From assembly GCF_949987515.2 (NCBI RefSeq), contig NW_027192673.1, forward strand, positions 1,979,001-2,043,000: a stretch of 64,000 nt of DNA, given 5' to 3'. Position 1 is the first letter of the stretch. Every line of letters begins with the position of its first letter. The notes below the pieces were generated by a model. The model made no database searches. It was given only the letters and a program-made list of their open reading frames with translations, and was not told where the DNA came from. This document shows, in pieces, positions 13,269 through 27,479 of this stretch. Made by a program: the position numbers and the translations under genes. This DNA is from Delphinus delphis. Its lineage: Eukaryota; Chordata; Mammalia; Artiodactyla; Delphinidae.

Positions 13269-14847
13269 GATATCAGTAATACACGGAATGTAAACTTGGC
13301 TACACAGGAACTGAATTACAGAACAGAACAGGGTCTCAAATTTAGAAAACCAACTTATGCTTGCTTAAGGGTAAAGGTGAGTTGGGGTGCTGCATAAAAC
13401 CAGAGATTGAAATGAGCACAGATAAAGTTCCTTAAGCCAAATATGGAATAGACAAGAGCTACTCCTTGCTCAATGAAATGAACTCAACACCCCATATTAA
13501 ACGCCTAAGAATGTACCTGACTAGTAAGTATCTTAAAACCTATGGATTGCTATGTCTCCAAAAGAGAATCAAGCATGTGTACAGGGGCATAAACGCAGCA
13601 GTGATAGGATTGGAGAGGTTTGTGAGCAAATGAAGACCCTTTGAAGTCATATTGCATGGTACCCATTCCACGGGTTTCAACTACCCAGGTTTTAGGTATT
13701 CTTCCTTCAGCTAAAACATGCATGTGGAACCTAGAGTATGATCAACCATGTGATCGGGAGACGTGTTCAAATATGTCCCAGTTTTCGTACCCTGGTACTC
13801 GGGTGCAACATTCCAGACGCTTTACTAACACTCACCCGACTTGGAGAGTCAGTCCCTTTAACCTCCTGTTTGGACCAGTTTGCAATTTCTGCGGAAGATG
13901 AACAGGAATAGCGAGAACCAATGAGAGGCTAGCTGGAGGTGTCTGGACGGGCAAATTTAACTCTCATTTCCCACCAGGAAGAGGAATTAACTAAAGGCTC
14001 AGCGTGCCGTGCCGGAACCAGATTAGGGCCTGAAGACATCCTGCGGTGTTGCGGCCAGCTCAAAAGAAAGCGAGTTGAAGAAAGGAGCTCAGGGGCACTG
14101 TAATTCACAAACCTGCAGAGTTATAAATGACAGCTATCATCCAAAAATAGACTGAAGTAAGGCTGCCAAGAGGACTTGAAAGCGGGGCAGAATTGCAGGA
14201 AACCGATTTCAGGAGGTAGACTGGAATTGCATTGAAAGCATAGGAAAAGAGGCAGAACGTCCACAATGATGCACTTGGCCAAAAAGGGCATATGCGTTTT
14301 TTCCTGAATATATTCAGGAAAAAACGCATACGCCCTTTTTGGCCAACCAAGCAAGCTTGCAAAGGAAATCTGCACTACAATGAAGTCTCACTTCCTCCTG
14401 GTCAAAAGGGCCATCTGAAAAAAGTGTAAAATCCAGAAAGGCAGGAGAGGCCATGGAGAACTGGGAGCCTTGTTATGCTGATGGGCGGGATGTAAATTAC
14501 CAACAGACACTCAGGAGAAGTGTATGGTGTTTCCTGAAACATCTAAAAAACAAAGCAACAGAGCCTAGGGCACTGCCACTTATGGTCCTATAGCTTAGGG
14601 AAATTAAAATCAAAAAGACACAGCCACCCCAAAGTTTGGGACGCCTCTGTTTACAAGAACCTCGTTTACAGTACAAGTTCAACATCGCAGAAAGTGAAAA
14701 ATGGATAAAGAAGTTGTGGTATTTACTTACAAAGCAATATCACTCAGCAATGAAATCTATGTCATCAGGCCCTTAGCAGCACAATGAGTGGATTCAGGTA
14801 TGATGATTCTAACTGAAATAAGTCACACAGAAAAAGAAACATCATAA
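13269..14847 (+). repeat. satellite monomer 7 (1579 bp)
   Basis: Palindrome 14275-14346 has one mismatch (GGGCATATGCG). It pairs with monomer 11: both carry ACTCACCCGACTTGG and CTTCCTCCTGG. Confidence 0.95.
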
Positions 14848-16426
14848 GATATCAGTAATACACGGAATGGAAACTTGGCTACACAGGAACTGAATTACAG
14901 AACAGAACAGGGTCTCAAATTTAGAAAACCAACTTATGCTTGCTTAAGGGGAAAGGTGAGTTGGGGTGCTGCATAAAACCAGAGATTGAAATGAGCACAG
15001 ATAAAGTTCCTTAAGCCAAATATGGAATAGACAAGAGCTACTCCTTGCTCAATGAAATGAACTCAACACCCCATATTAAACGCCTAAGAATGTACCTGAC
15101 TAGTAAGTATCTTAAAACCTATGGATTGCTATGTCTCCGAAAGAGAATCAAGCATGTGTACAGGGGCATAAACGCAGCAGTGATAGGATTGGAGAGGTTC
15201 GTGAGCAAATGAAGACCCTTTGAAGTCATATTGCATGGTACCCATTCCACGGGTTTCAACTACCCAGGTTTTAGGTATTCTTCCTTCAGCTAAAACATGC
15301 ATGTGGAACCTACAGTATGATCAACCATGTGATCGGGAGACGTGTTCAAATATGTCCCAGTTTTCGTACCCTGGTACTCGGGTGCAACATTCCAGACGCT
15401 TTACTAACACTCTCCCGACTTGGAGAGTCAGTCCCTTTAACCTCCTGTTTGGACCAGTTTGCAATTTCTGCGGAAGATGAACAGGAATAGCGAGAACCAA
15501 TGAGAGGCTAGCTGGAGGTGTCTGGACGGGCAAATTTAACTCTCATTTCCCACCAGGAAGAGGAATTAACCAAAGGCTCAGCGTGCCGTGCCGGAACCAG
15601 ATTAGGGCCTGAAGACATCCTGCAGTGTTGAGGCCAGGTCACAAGAAAGCGAGTTGAAGAAAGGAGCTCAGGGGCACTGTAATTCACAAACCTGCAGAGT
15701 TATAAATGACAGCTATCGTCCAAAAATAGACTGAAATAAGGCTGCCAAGAGGACTTGAAAGCGGGGCAGAATTGCAGGAAACCGATTTCAGGAGGTAGAC
15801 TGGAATTGCATTGAAAGCATAGGAAAAGAGGCAGAACGTCCACAATGATGCACTTGGCCAAAAAGGGCGTATGCGTTTTTTCCTGAATATATTCAGGAAA
15901 AAACGCATACGCCCTTTTTGGCCAACCAAGCAAGCTTGCAAAGGAAATCTGCACTACAATGAAGTCTCACTTCCCCCCGGTCAAAAGGGCCATCTGAAAA
16001 AAGTGTAAAATCCAGAAAGGCAGGACAGGCCATGGAGAACTGGGAGCCTTGTTATGCTGATGGGCGGGATGTAAATTACCAACAGACACTCAGGAGAAGT
16101 GTATGGTGTTTCCTGAAACATCTAAAAAACAAAGCAACAGAGCCTAGGGCACTGCCACTTATGGTCCTATAGCTTAGGGAAATTAAAATCAAAAAGACAC
16201 AGCCACCCCAAAGTTTGGGACGCCTCTGTTTACAAGAACCTCGTTTACAGTACAAGTTCAACATCGCAGAAAGTGAAAAATGGATAAAGAAGTTGTGGTA
16301 TTTACTTACAAAGCAATATCACTCAGCAATGAAATCTATGTCATCAGGCCCTTAGCAGCACAATGAGTGGATTCAGGTATGATGATTCTAACTGAAATAA
16401 GTCACACAGAAAAAGAAACATCATAA
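14848..16426 (+). repeat. satellite monomer 8 (1579 bp)
   Basis: Palindrome 15854-15925 is perfect. It shares ACCTACAGTATG and CTCCCGACTTGG with monomer 4, but differs from it from about 15620 (GCAGTGTTGAGGCC). Confidence 0.95.
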
Positions 16427-18005
16427 GATATCAGTAATACACGGAATGGAAACTTGGCTACACAGGAACTGAATTACAGAACAGAACAGGGTCTCAAATT
16501 TAGAAAACCAACTTATGCTTGCTTAAGGGGAAAGGTGAGTTGGGGTGCTGCATAAAACCAGAGATTGAAATGAGCACAGATAAAGTTCCTTAAGCCAAAT
16601 ATGGAATAGACAAGAGCTACTCCTTGCTCAACGAAATGGACTCAACACCGCATATTAAACGCCTAAGAATGTACCTGACTAGTAAGTATCTTAAAACCTA
16701 TGGATTGCTATGTCTCCGAAAGAGAATCAAGCATGTGTACAGGGGCATAAACGCAGCAGTGATAGGATTGGAGCGGTTCGTGAGCAAATGAAGACCCTTT
16801 GAAGTCATATTGCATGGTACCCATTCCACGGGTTTCAACTACCCAGGTTTAAGGTATTCTTCCTTCAGCTAAAACATGCATGTGGAACCTACAGTATGAT
16901 CAACCATGTGATCGGGAGACGTGTTCAAATATGTCTCAGTTTTCGTACCCTGGTACTCGGGTGCAACATTCCAGATGCTTTACTAACACTCTCCCCACTT
17001 GGAGAGTCAGTCCCTTTAACCTCCTGTTTGGCCCAGTTTGCAATTTCTGTGGAAGATGAACAGGAATAGCGAGAACCAATGAGAGACTAGCTGGAGGTGT
17101 CTGGATGGGCAAATTTAACTCTCATTTCCCGCCAGGAAGAGGAAATAACCAAAGGCTCAGCGTGCCGTGCCGGAACCAGATTAGGGCCTGAAGCCATCCT
17201 GCGGTGTTGCGGCCAGGTCACAAGAAAGCGAGTTGAAGAAAGGAGCTCAGGGGCACTGTAATTCACAAACCTGCAGAGTTATAAATGACAGCTATCGTCC
17301 AAAAATAGACTGAAGTAAGGCTGCCAAGAGGACTTGAAAGCGGGGCAGAATTGCAGGAAACCGATTTCAGGAGGTAGACTGGAATTGCATTGAAAGCATA
17401 GGAAAAGAGGCAGAACGTCCACAATGATGCACTTGGCCAAAAAGGGCGTATGCGTTTTTTCCTGAATATATTCAGGAAAAAACGCATACGCCCTTTTTGG
17501 CCAACCAAGCAAGCTTGCAAAGGAAATCTGCACTACAATGAAGTCTCACTTTCCCCCGGTCAAAAGGGCCATCTGAAAAAAGTGTAAAATCCAGAAAGGC
17601 AGGACAGGCCATGGAGAACTGGGAGCCTTGTTATGCTGATGGGCGGGATGTAAATTACCAACAGACACTCAGGAGAAGTGTATGGTGTTTCCTGAAACAT
17701 CTAAAAAACAAAGCAACAGAGCCTAGGGCACTGCCACTTATGGTCCTATAGCTTAGGGAAATTAAAATCAAAAAGACACAGCCACCCCAAAGTTTGGGAC
17801 GCCTCTGTTTACAAGAACCTCGTTTACAGTACAAGTTCAACATCGCAGAAAGTGAAAAATGGATAAAGAAGTTGTGGTATTTACTTACAAAGCAATATCA
17901 CTCAGCAATGAAATCTATGTCATCAGGCCCTTAGCAGCACAATGAGTGGATTCAGGTATGATGATTCTAACTGAAATAAGTCACACACAAAAAGAAACAT
18001 CATAA
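16427..18005 (+). repeat. satellite monomer 9 (1579 bp)
   Basis: Palindrome 17433-17504 is perfect. It is almost identical to monomer 5; the difference I noticed is GAGCGGTTCG at about 16771. Confidence 0.95.
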
Positions 18006-19584
18006 GATATCAGTAATACACGGAATGTAAACATGGCTACACAGGAACTGAATTACAGAACAGAACAGGGTCTCAAATTTAGAAAACCAACTTATGCTTG
18101 CTTAAGGGGAAAGGTGAGTTGGGGTGCTGCATAAAACCAGAGATTGAAATGAGCACAGATAAAGTTCCTTAAGCCAAATATGGAATAGACAAGAGCTACT
18201 CCTTGCTCAACGAAATGGACTCAACACCGCATATTAAACGCCTAAGAATGTACCTGACTAGTAAGTATCTTAAAACCTATGGATTGTTATGTCTCCGAAA
18301 GAGAATCAAGCATGTGTACAGGGGCATAAACGCAGCAGTGATAGGATTGGAGAGGTTCGTGAGCAAATGAAGACCCTTTGAAGTCATATTGCATGGTAGC
18401 CATTCCACGGGTTTCAACTACCCAGGTTTAAGGTATTCTTCCTTCAGCTAAAACATGCATGTGGAACCTAGAGTATGATCAACCATGTGATCGGGAGACG
18501 TGTTCAAATATGTCTCAGTTTTCGTACCCTGGTACTCGGGTGCAACATTCCAGACGCTTTACTAACACTCTCCCCACTTGGAGAGTCAGCGCCTTTAACC
18601 TCCTGTTTGGCCCAGTTTGCAGTTTCTGTGGAAGATGAACAGGAATAGCGAGAACCAATGAGAGACTAGGTGGAGGTGTCTGGATGGGCAAATTTAACTC
18701 TCATTTCCCACCAGGAAGAGGAATTAACCAAAGGCTCAGCGTGCCGTGCCAGAACCAGATTAGGGCCTGAAGACATCCTGCGGTGTTGCGGCCAGGTCAC
18801 AAGAAAGCGAGTTGAAGAAAGGAGCTCAGGGGCACTGTAATTCACAAACCTGCAGAGTTATAAATGACAGCTATCGTCCAAAAATAGACTGAAGTAAGGC
18901 TGCCAAGAGGACTTGAAAGCGGGGCAGAATTGCAGGAAACCGATTTCAGGAGGTAGACTGGAATTGCATTGAAAGCATAGGAAAAGAGGCAGAACGTCCA
19001 CAATGATGCACTTGGCCAAAAAGGGCATATGCGTTTTTTCCTGAATATATTCAGGAAAAAACGCATACGCCCTTTTTGGCCAACCAAGCAAGCTTGCAAA
19101 GGAAATCTGCACTACAATGAAGTCTCACTTCCCCCCGGTCAAAAGGGCCATCTGAAAAAAGTGTAAAATCCAGAAAGGCAGGACAGGCCATGGAGAACTG
19201 GGAGCCTTGTTATGCTGATGGGCGGGATGTAAATTGCCAACAACCACTCGGGAGAAGTGTATGGTGTTTCCTGAAACATCTAAAAAACAAAGCAACAGAA
19301 CCTAGGGCACTTCCACTTATGGTCCTATAGCTTAGGGAAATTAAAATCAAAAAGACACAGCCACCCCAATGTTTGGAACGGCTCTGTTTACAAGAACCTC
19401 GTTTACAGTACAAGTTCAACATCGCAGAAAGTGAAAAATGGGTAAAGAAGTTGTGGTATTTACTTACAAAGCAATATCACTCAGCAATGAAATCTGTGTC
19501 ATCAGGCCCTTAGCAGCACAATGAGTGGATTCAGGTATGATGATTCTAACTGAAATAAGTCACACAGAAAAAGAAACATCATAA
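18006..19584 (+). repeat. satellite monomer 10 (1579 bp)
   Basis: Palindrome 19012-19083 has one mismatch (GGGCATATGCG, also seen in monomer 7 but not in partner monomer 6). Otherwise it is close to monomer 6. Confidence 0.95.
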
Positions 19585-21163
19585 GATATCAGTAATACAC
19601 GGAATGTAAACTTGGCTACACAGGAACTGAATTACAGAACAGAACAGGGTCTCAAATTTAGAAAACCAACTTATGCTTGCTTAAGGGGAAAGGTGAGTTG
19701 GGGTGCTGCATAAAACCAGAGATTGAAATGAGCACAGATAAAGTTCCTTAAGCCAAATATGGAATAGACAAGAGCTACTCCTTGCTCAATGAAATGAACT
19801 CAACACCCCATATTAAACGCCTAAGAATGTACCTGACTAGTAAGTATCTTAAAACCTATGGATTGCTATGTCTCCAAAAGAGAATCAAGCATGTGTACAG
19901 GGGCATAAACGCAGCAGTGATAGGATTGGAGAGGTTCGTGAGCAAATGAAGACCCTTTGAAGTCATATTGCATGGTACCCATTCCACGGGTTTCAACTAC
20001 CCAGGTTTTAGGTATTCTTCCTTCAGCTAAAACATGCATGTGGAACCTAGAGTATGATCAACCATGTGATCGGGAGACGTGTTCAAATATGTCCCAGTTT
20101 TCGTACCCTGGTACTCGGGTGCAACATTCCAGACGCTTTACTAACACTCACCCGACTTGGAGAGTCAGTCCCTTTAACCTCCTGTTTGGACCAGTTTGCA
20201 ATTTCTGCGGAAGATGAACAGGAATAGCGAGAACCAATGAGAGGCTAGCTGGAGGTGTCTGGACGGGCAAATTTAACTCTCATTTCCCACCAGGAAGAGG
20301 AATTAACCAAAGGCTCAGCGTGCCGTGCCGGAACCAGATTAGGGCCTGAAGACATCCTGCGGTGTTGCGGCCAGCTCAAAAGAAAGCGAGTTGAAGAAAG
20401 GAGCTCAGGGGCACTGTAATTCACAAACCTGCAGAGTTATAAATGACAGCTATCATCCAAAAATAGACTGAAGTAAGGCTGCCAAGAGGACTTGAAAGCG
20501 GGGCAGAATTGCAGGAAACCGATTTCAGGAGGTAGACTGGAATTGCATTGAAAGCATAGGAAAAGAGGCAGAACGTCCACAATGATGCACTTGGCCAAAA
20601 AGGGCGTATGCGTTTTTTCCTGAATATATTCAGGAAAAAACGCATACGCCCTTTTTGGCCAACCAAGCAAGCTTGCAAAGGAAATCTGCACTACAATGAA
20701 GTCTCACTTCCTCCTGGTCAAAAGGGCCATCTGAAAAAAGTGTAAAATCCAGAAAGGCAGGAGAGGCCATGGAGAACTGGGAGCCTTGTTATGCTGATGG
20801 GCGGGATGTAAATTACCAACAGACACTCAGGAGAAGTGTATGGTGTTTCCTGAAACATCTAAAAAACAAAGCAACAGAGCCTAGGGCACTGCCACTTATG
20901 GTCCTATAGCTTAGGGAAATTAAAATCAAAAAGACACAGCCACCCCAAAGTTTGGGACGCCTCTGTTTACAAGAACCTCGTTTACAGTACAAGTTCAACA
21001 TCGCAGAAAGTGAAAAATGGATAAAGAAGTTGTGGTATTTACTTACAAAGCAATATCACTCAGCAATGAAATCTATGTCATCAGGCCCTTAGCAGCACAA
21101 TGAGTGGATTCAGGTATGATGATTCTAACTGAAATAAGTCACACAGAAAAAGAAACATCATAA
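19585..21163 (+). repeat. satellite monomer 11 (1579 bp)
   Basis: Palindrome 20591-20662 is perfect. It is close to monomer 7, ending the second copy of the first tetramer. Confidence 0.95.
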
Positions 21164-22742
21164 GATATCAGTAATACACGGAATGGAAACTTGGCTACAC
21201 AGGAACTGAATTACAGAACAGAACAGGGTCTCAAATTTAGAAAACCAACTTATGCTTGCTTAAGGGGAAAGGTGAGTTGGGGTGCTGCATAAAACCAGAG
21301 ATTGAAATGAGCACAGATAAAGTTCCTTAAGCCAAATATGGAATAGACAAGAGCTACTCCTTGCTCAACGAAATGGACTCAACACCGCATATTAAACGCC
21401 TAAGAATGTACCTGACTAGTAAGTATCTTAAAACCTATGGATTGCTATGTCTCCGAAAGAGAATCAAGCATGTGTACAGGGGCATAAACGCAGCAGTGAT
21501 AGGATTGGAGAGGTTCGTGAGCAAATGAAGACCCTTTGAAGTCATATTGCATGGTACCCATTCCACGGGTTTCAACTACCCAGGTTTAAGGTATTCTTCC
21601 TTCAGCTAAAACATGCATGTGGAACCTACAGTATGATCAACCATGTGATCGGGAGACGTGTTCAAATATGTCTCACTTTTCGTACCCTGGTACTCGGGTG
21701 ACACATTCCAGACGCTTTACTAACACTTTCCCCACTTGGAGAGTCAGTCCCTTTAACCTCCTGTTTGGCCCAGTTTGCAATTTCTGCGGAAGATGAACAG
21801 GAATAGCGAGAACCAATGAGAGACTAGCTGGAGGTGTCTGGATGGGCAAATTTAACTCTCATTTCCCACCAGGAAGAGGAAATAACCAAAGGCTCAGCGT
21901 GCTGTGCTGGAACCAGATTAGGGCCTGAAGACATCCTGCGGTGTTGCGGCCAGGTCACAAGAAAGCGAGTTGAAGAAAGGAGCTCAGGGGCACTGTAATT
22001 CACAAACCTGCAGAGTTATAAATGACAGCTATCGTCCAAAGATACACTGAAGTAAGGCTGCCAAGAGGACTTGAAAGCGGGGCAGAATTGCAGGAAACCG
22101 ATTTCAGGAGGTAGACTGGAATTGCATTGAAAGCATAGGAAAAGAGGCAGAACGTCCACAATGATGCACTTGGCCAAAAAGGGCGTATGCGTTTTTTCCT
22201 GAATATATTCAGGAAAAAACGCATACGCCCTTTTTGGCCAACCAAGCAAGCTTGCAAAGGAAATCTGCACTACAATGAAGTCTCACTTCCCCCCGGTCAA
22301 AAGGGCCATCTGAAAAAAGTGTAAAATCCAGAAAGGCAGGACAGGCCATGGAGAACTGGGAGCCTTGTTATGCTGATGGGCGGGATGTAAATTGCCAACA
22401 GACACTCGGGAGAAGTGTATGGTGTTTCCTGAAACATCTAAAAAACAAAGCAACAGAACCTAGGGCACTTCCACTTATGGTCCTATAGCTTAGGGAAATT
22501 AAAATCAAAAAGACACAGCCACCCCAATGTTTGGAAGGGCTCTGTTTACAACAACCTCGTTTACAGTACAAGTTCAACATCGCAGAAAGTGAAAAATGGG
22601 TAAAGAGGTTGTGGTATTTACTTACAAAGCAATATCACTCAGCAATGAAATCTGTGTCATCAGGCCCTTAGCAGCACAATGACTGGATTCAGGTATGATG
22701 ATTCTAACTGAAATAAGTCACACAGAAAAAGAAACATCATAA
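21164..22742 (+). repeat. satellite monomer 12 (1579 bp)
   Basis: Palindrome 22170-22241 is perfect. It has private changes, for example GGGTGACACATTCC and GTGCTGTGCTGG. Confidence 0.95.
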
Positions 22743-24321
22743 GATATCAGTAATACACGGAATGTAAACTTGGATACACAGGAACTGAATTACAGAATAC
22801 AACAGGGTCTCAAATTTAGAAAACCAACTTATGCTTGCTTAAGGGTAAAGGTGAGTTGGGGTGCTGCATAAAACCAGAGATTGAAATGAGCACAGATAAA
22901 GTTCCTTAAGCCAAATATGGAATAGACAAGAGCTACTCCTTGCTCAACGAAATGAACTCAACACCCCATATTAAACGCCTAAGAATGTACCTGACTAGTA
23001 AGTATCTTAAAACCTATGGATTGCTATGTCTCCGAAAGAGAATCAAGCATGTGTACAGGGGCATAAACGCAGCAGTGATAGGATTGGAGAGGTTCGTGAG
23101 CAAATGAAGACCCTTTGAAGTCATATTGCATGGTACCCATTCCACGGGTTTCAACTACCCAGGTTTTAGGTATTCTTCCTTCAGCTAAAACATGCATGTG
23201 GAACCTAGAGTATGATCAACCATGTGATCGGGAGACGTGTTCAAATATGTCCCAGTTTTCGTACCCTGGTACTCGGGTGCAACATTCCAGACGCTTTACT
23301 AACACTCTCCCGACTTGGAGAGTCAGTCCCTTTAACCTCCTGTTTGGCCCAGTTTGCAATTTCTGCGGAAGATGAACAGGAATAGCGAGAACCAATGAGA
23401 GGCTAGCTGGAGGTGTCTGGACGGGCAAATTCAACTCTCATTTCCCACCAGGAAGAGGAATTAACCAAAGGCTCAGCGTGCCGTGCCGGAACCAGATTAG
23501 GGCCTGAAGACATCCTGCGGTGTTGCGGCCAGCTCAAAAGAAAGCGAGTTGAAGAAAGGAGCTCAGGGGCACTGTAATTCACAAACCTGCAGAGTTATAA
23601 ATGACAGCTATCGTCCAAAAATAGACTGAAGTAAGGCTGCCAAGAGGACTTGAAAGCGGGGCAGAATTGCAGGAAACCGATTTCAGGAGGTAGACTGGAA
23701 TTGCATTGAAAGCATAGGAAAAGAGGCAGAACGTCCACAATGATGCACTTGGCCAAAAAGGGCGTATGCGTTTTTTCCTGAATATATTCAGGAAAAAACG
23801 CATACGCCCTTTTTGGCCAACCAAGCAAGCTTGCAAAGGAAATCTGCACTACAATGAAGTCTCACTTCCCCCCGGTCAAAAGGGCCATCTGAAAAAAGTG
23901 TAAAATCCAGAAAGGCAGGACAGGCCATGGAGAACTGGGAGCCTTGTTATGCTGATGGGTGGGATGTAAATTACCAACAGACACTCAGGAGAAGTGTATG
24001 GTGTTTCCTGAAACATCTAAAAAACAAAGCAACAGAGCCTAGGGCACTGCCACTTATGGTCCTATAGCTTAGGGAAATTAAAATCAAAAAGACACAGCCA
24101 CCCCAAAGTTTGGGACGCCTCTGTTTACAAGAACCTCGTTTACAGTACAAGTTCAACATCGCAGAAAGTGAAAAATGGATAAAGAAGTTGTGGTATTTAC
24201 TTACAAAGCAATATCACTCAGCAATAAAATCTATGTCATCAGGCCCTTAGCAGCACAATGAGTGGATTAAGGTATGATGATTCTAACTGAAATAAGTCAC
24301 ACAGAAAAAGAAACATCATAA
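22743..24321 (+). repeat. satellite monomer 13 (1579 bp)
   Basis: Palindrome 23749-23820 is perfect. It shares the CCAGCTCAAAAG variant with monomers 4, 7, 11 and 16. Confidence 0.95.
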
Positions 24322-25900
24322 GATATCAGTAATACACGGAATGGAAACTTGGCTACACAGGAACTGAATTACAGAACAGAACAGGGTCTCAAATTTAGAA
24401 AACCAACTTATGCTTGCTTAAGGGGAAAGGTGAGTTGGGGTGCTGCATAAAACCAGAGATTGAAATGAGCACAGATAAAGTTCCTTAAGCCAAATATGGA
24501 ATAGACAAGAGCTACTCCTTGCTCAACGAAATGGACTCAACACCGCATATTAAACGCCTAAGAATGTACCTGACTAGTAAGTATCTTAAAACCTATGGAT
24601 TGCTATGTCTCCGAAAGAGAATCAAGCATGTGTACAGGGGCATATACGCAGCAGTGATAGGATTGGAGAGGTTCGTGAGCAAATGAAGACCCTTTGAAGT
24701 CATATTGCATGGTACCCATTCCACGGGTTTCAACTACCCAGGTTTAAGGTATTCTTCCTTCAGCTAAAACATGCATGTGGAACCTAGAGTATGATCAACC
24801 ATGTGATCGGGAGACGTGTTCAAATATGTCTCAGTTTTCATACCCTGGTACTCGGGTGCAACATTCCAGACGCTTTACTAACACTCTCCCCACTTGGAGA
24901 GTCAGTCCCTTTAACCTCCTGTTTGGCCCAGTTTGCAATTTCTGTGGAAGATGAACAGGAATAGCGAGAACCAATGAGAGACTAGCTGGAGGTTTCTGGA
25001 TGGGCAAATTTAACTCTCATTTCCCACCAGGAAGAGGAAATAACCAAAGGCTCAGCGTGCCGTGCTGGAACCAATTTAGGGCCTGAAGCCATCCGGCGGT
25101 GTTGCGGCCAGGTCACAAGAAAGCGAGTTGAAGAAAGGAGCTCAGGGGCACTGTAATTCACAAAACTGCAGAGTTATAAATGACAGCTATCGTCCAAAAA
25201 TGTACTGAAGTAAGGCTGCCAAGAGGACTTGAAAGCGGGGCAGAATTGCAGGAAACCGATTTCAGGAGGTAGACTGGAATTGCATTGAAAGCATAGGAAA
25301 AGAGGCAGAACGTCCACAATGATGCACTTGGCCAAAAAGGGCGTATGCCTTTTTTCCTGAATATATTCTGGAAAAAACGCATACGCACTTTTTGGCCAAC
25401 CAATCAAACTTGCAAAGGAAATCTGCACTACAATGAAGTCTCACTTCCCCCCGGTCAAAAGGGCCATCTGAAAAAAGTGTAAAATCCAGAAAGGCAGGAC
25501 AGGCCATGGAGAACTGGGAGCCTTGTTATGCTGATGGGCGGGATGTAAATTGCCAACAGACACTCGGAAGAAGTGTATGGTGTTTCCTGAAACATCTAAA
25601 AAACAAAGCAACAGAGCCTAGGGCACTTCCACTTATGGTCCTATAGCTTAGGGAAATTAAAATCAAAAAGACACAGCCACCCCAAAGTTTGGGACGCCTC
25701 TGTTTACAAGAACCTCGTTTACCGTACAAGTTCAATATCACAGAATGTGAAAAATGGATAAAGAACTTGTGGTACTTACGTACAATGCAGTATCACTCAA
25801 CAATGAAATCTATGTCATCAGGCCCGTAGCAGCATAATGAGTAGATTCAGGTACGATGATTCTAACTGAAATAAGTCACACAGAAAAAGAAACATCATAA
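24322..25900 (+). repeat. satellite monomer 14 (1579 bp, divergent)
   Basis: Palindrome 25328-25399 has three arm mismatches, the most decayed copy. The LINE-1 segment is type b. There are many private substitutions. Confidence 0.95.
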
Positions 25901-27479
25901 GATATCAGTAATACACGGAATGTAAACTTGGCTACACAGGAACTGAATTCCAAAACAGAACAGGTTCTCATATTTAGAAAACCAACTTATGCTTGCTTAA
26001 GGGGAAAGGTGAGCTGGGTTGCTGCATAAAACCAGAGATTGAAATGAGCACAGATAAAGTTCCTTAAGCCAAATATGGAATAGACAAGAGCTACTCCTTG
26101 CTCAACGAAATGGACTCAACACCGCATATTAAACGCCTAAGAATGTACCTGACTAGTGAGTATCTTAAAACCTATGGATTGCTATGTCTCTGAAAGAGAA
26201 TCAAGCATGTGTACAGGGGCATAAACGCAGCAGTGATAGGATTGGAGAGGTTCGTGAGCAAATGAAGACCCTTTGAAGTCATATTGCATGGTACCCATTC
26301 CACGGGTTTCAACTACCCAGGTTTAAGGTATTCTTCCTTCAGCTAAAACATGCATGTGGAACCTAGAGTATGATCAACCATGTGATCGGGAGACGTGTTC
26401 AAATATGTCTCAGTTTTCGTACCCTGGTACTCGGGTGCAACATTCCAGCCGCTTTACTAACACTCTCCCCACTTGGAGAGTCAGCGCCTTTAACGTCCTG
26501 TTTGGCCCAGTTTGCAATTTCTGCGGAAGATGAACAGGAATAGCGAGAACCAATGAGAGGCTAGCTGCAGGTGTCTGGACGGGCAAATTTAACTCTCATT
26601 TCCCACCAGGAAGAGGAATTAACCAAAGGCTCAGCATGGGGGGCCGGAACCAGATTAGGGCCTGAAGCCATCCTGTGGTGTTGCGGCCAGGTCACAAGAA
26701 AGCGAGTTGAAGAAAGGAGCTCAGGGACACTGTAATTCACAAACCTGCAGAGTTATAAATGACAGCTATCGTCCAAAAATAGACTGAAGTAAGGCTGCCA
26801 AGAGGACTTGAAAGCGGGGCAGAATTGCAGGGAACCCATTTCAGGAGGTAGACTGGAATTGCATTGAAAGCATAGGAAAAGAGGCAGAACGTCCACAATG
26901 ATGCACTTGGCCAAAAAGGGCGTATGCGTTTTTTCCTTAATATATTCAGGAAAAAACGCATACGCCCTTTTTGGCCAACCAAGCAAGCTTGCAAAGGAAA
27001 TCTGCACTACAATGAAGTCCCACTTCCCCCTGGTCAAAAGGGCCATCTGAAAAAAGGGTAAAATCCAGAAAGGCAGGACAGGCCATGGAGAACTGGGAGC
27101 ATTGTTATGCTGATGGGCGGGATGTAAATTGCCAACAGACACTCGGGAGAAGTGTATGGTGTTTCCTGAAACATCTAAAAAACAAAGCAACAGAGCCTAG
27201 GGCACTGCCACTTATGGTCCTATAGCTTAGGGAAATTAAAATCAAAAAGACACAGCCACCCCAAAGTTTGGGACGCCTCTGTTTACAAGAACCTCGTTTA
27301 CCGTACAAGTTCAATATCACAGAAAGTGAAAAATGGATAAAGAAGTTGTGGTATTTACGTACAATGCAGTATCACTCAGCAATGAAATCTATGTCATCAG
27401 GCCCGTAGCAGCATAATGAGTAGATTCAGGTACGATGATTCTAACTGAAATAAGTCACACAGAAAAAGAAACATCATAA
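25901..27479 (+). repeat. satellite monomer 15 (1579 bp, chimeric)
   Basis: Palindrome 26907-26978 has one mismatch near the centre. The LINE-1 segment is type b with a short type-a patch at about 27340-27358. This is the last unit with the TTCGTGAGC state. Confidence 0.95.

Larger units (their letters stand above)
8521..21163 (+). repeat. higher-order repeat A: tetramer in two copies (~6316 bp period)
   Basis: Private variants recur at four-monomer spacing: 5 with 9, 6 with 10, 7 with 11, and the first part of 4 with 8. The match is strongest for 10111-14847 against 16427-21163. The 4/8 pair matches only in its first part, so the left limit is approximate. Confidence 0.85.

Noticed and set aside
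26753..27190. A 145-codon minus-strand open frame, the longest in the array
   Set aside because: It arises from chance fusion of two common frames by substitutions in the divergent unit 15. No other monomer has it.
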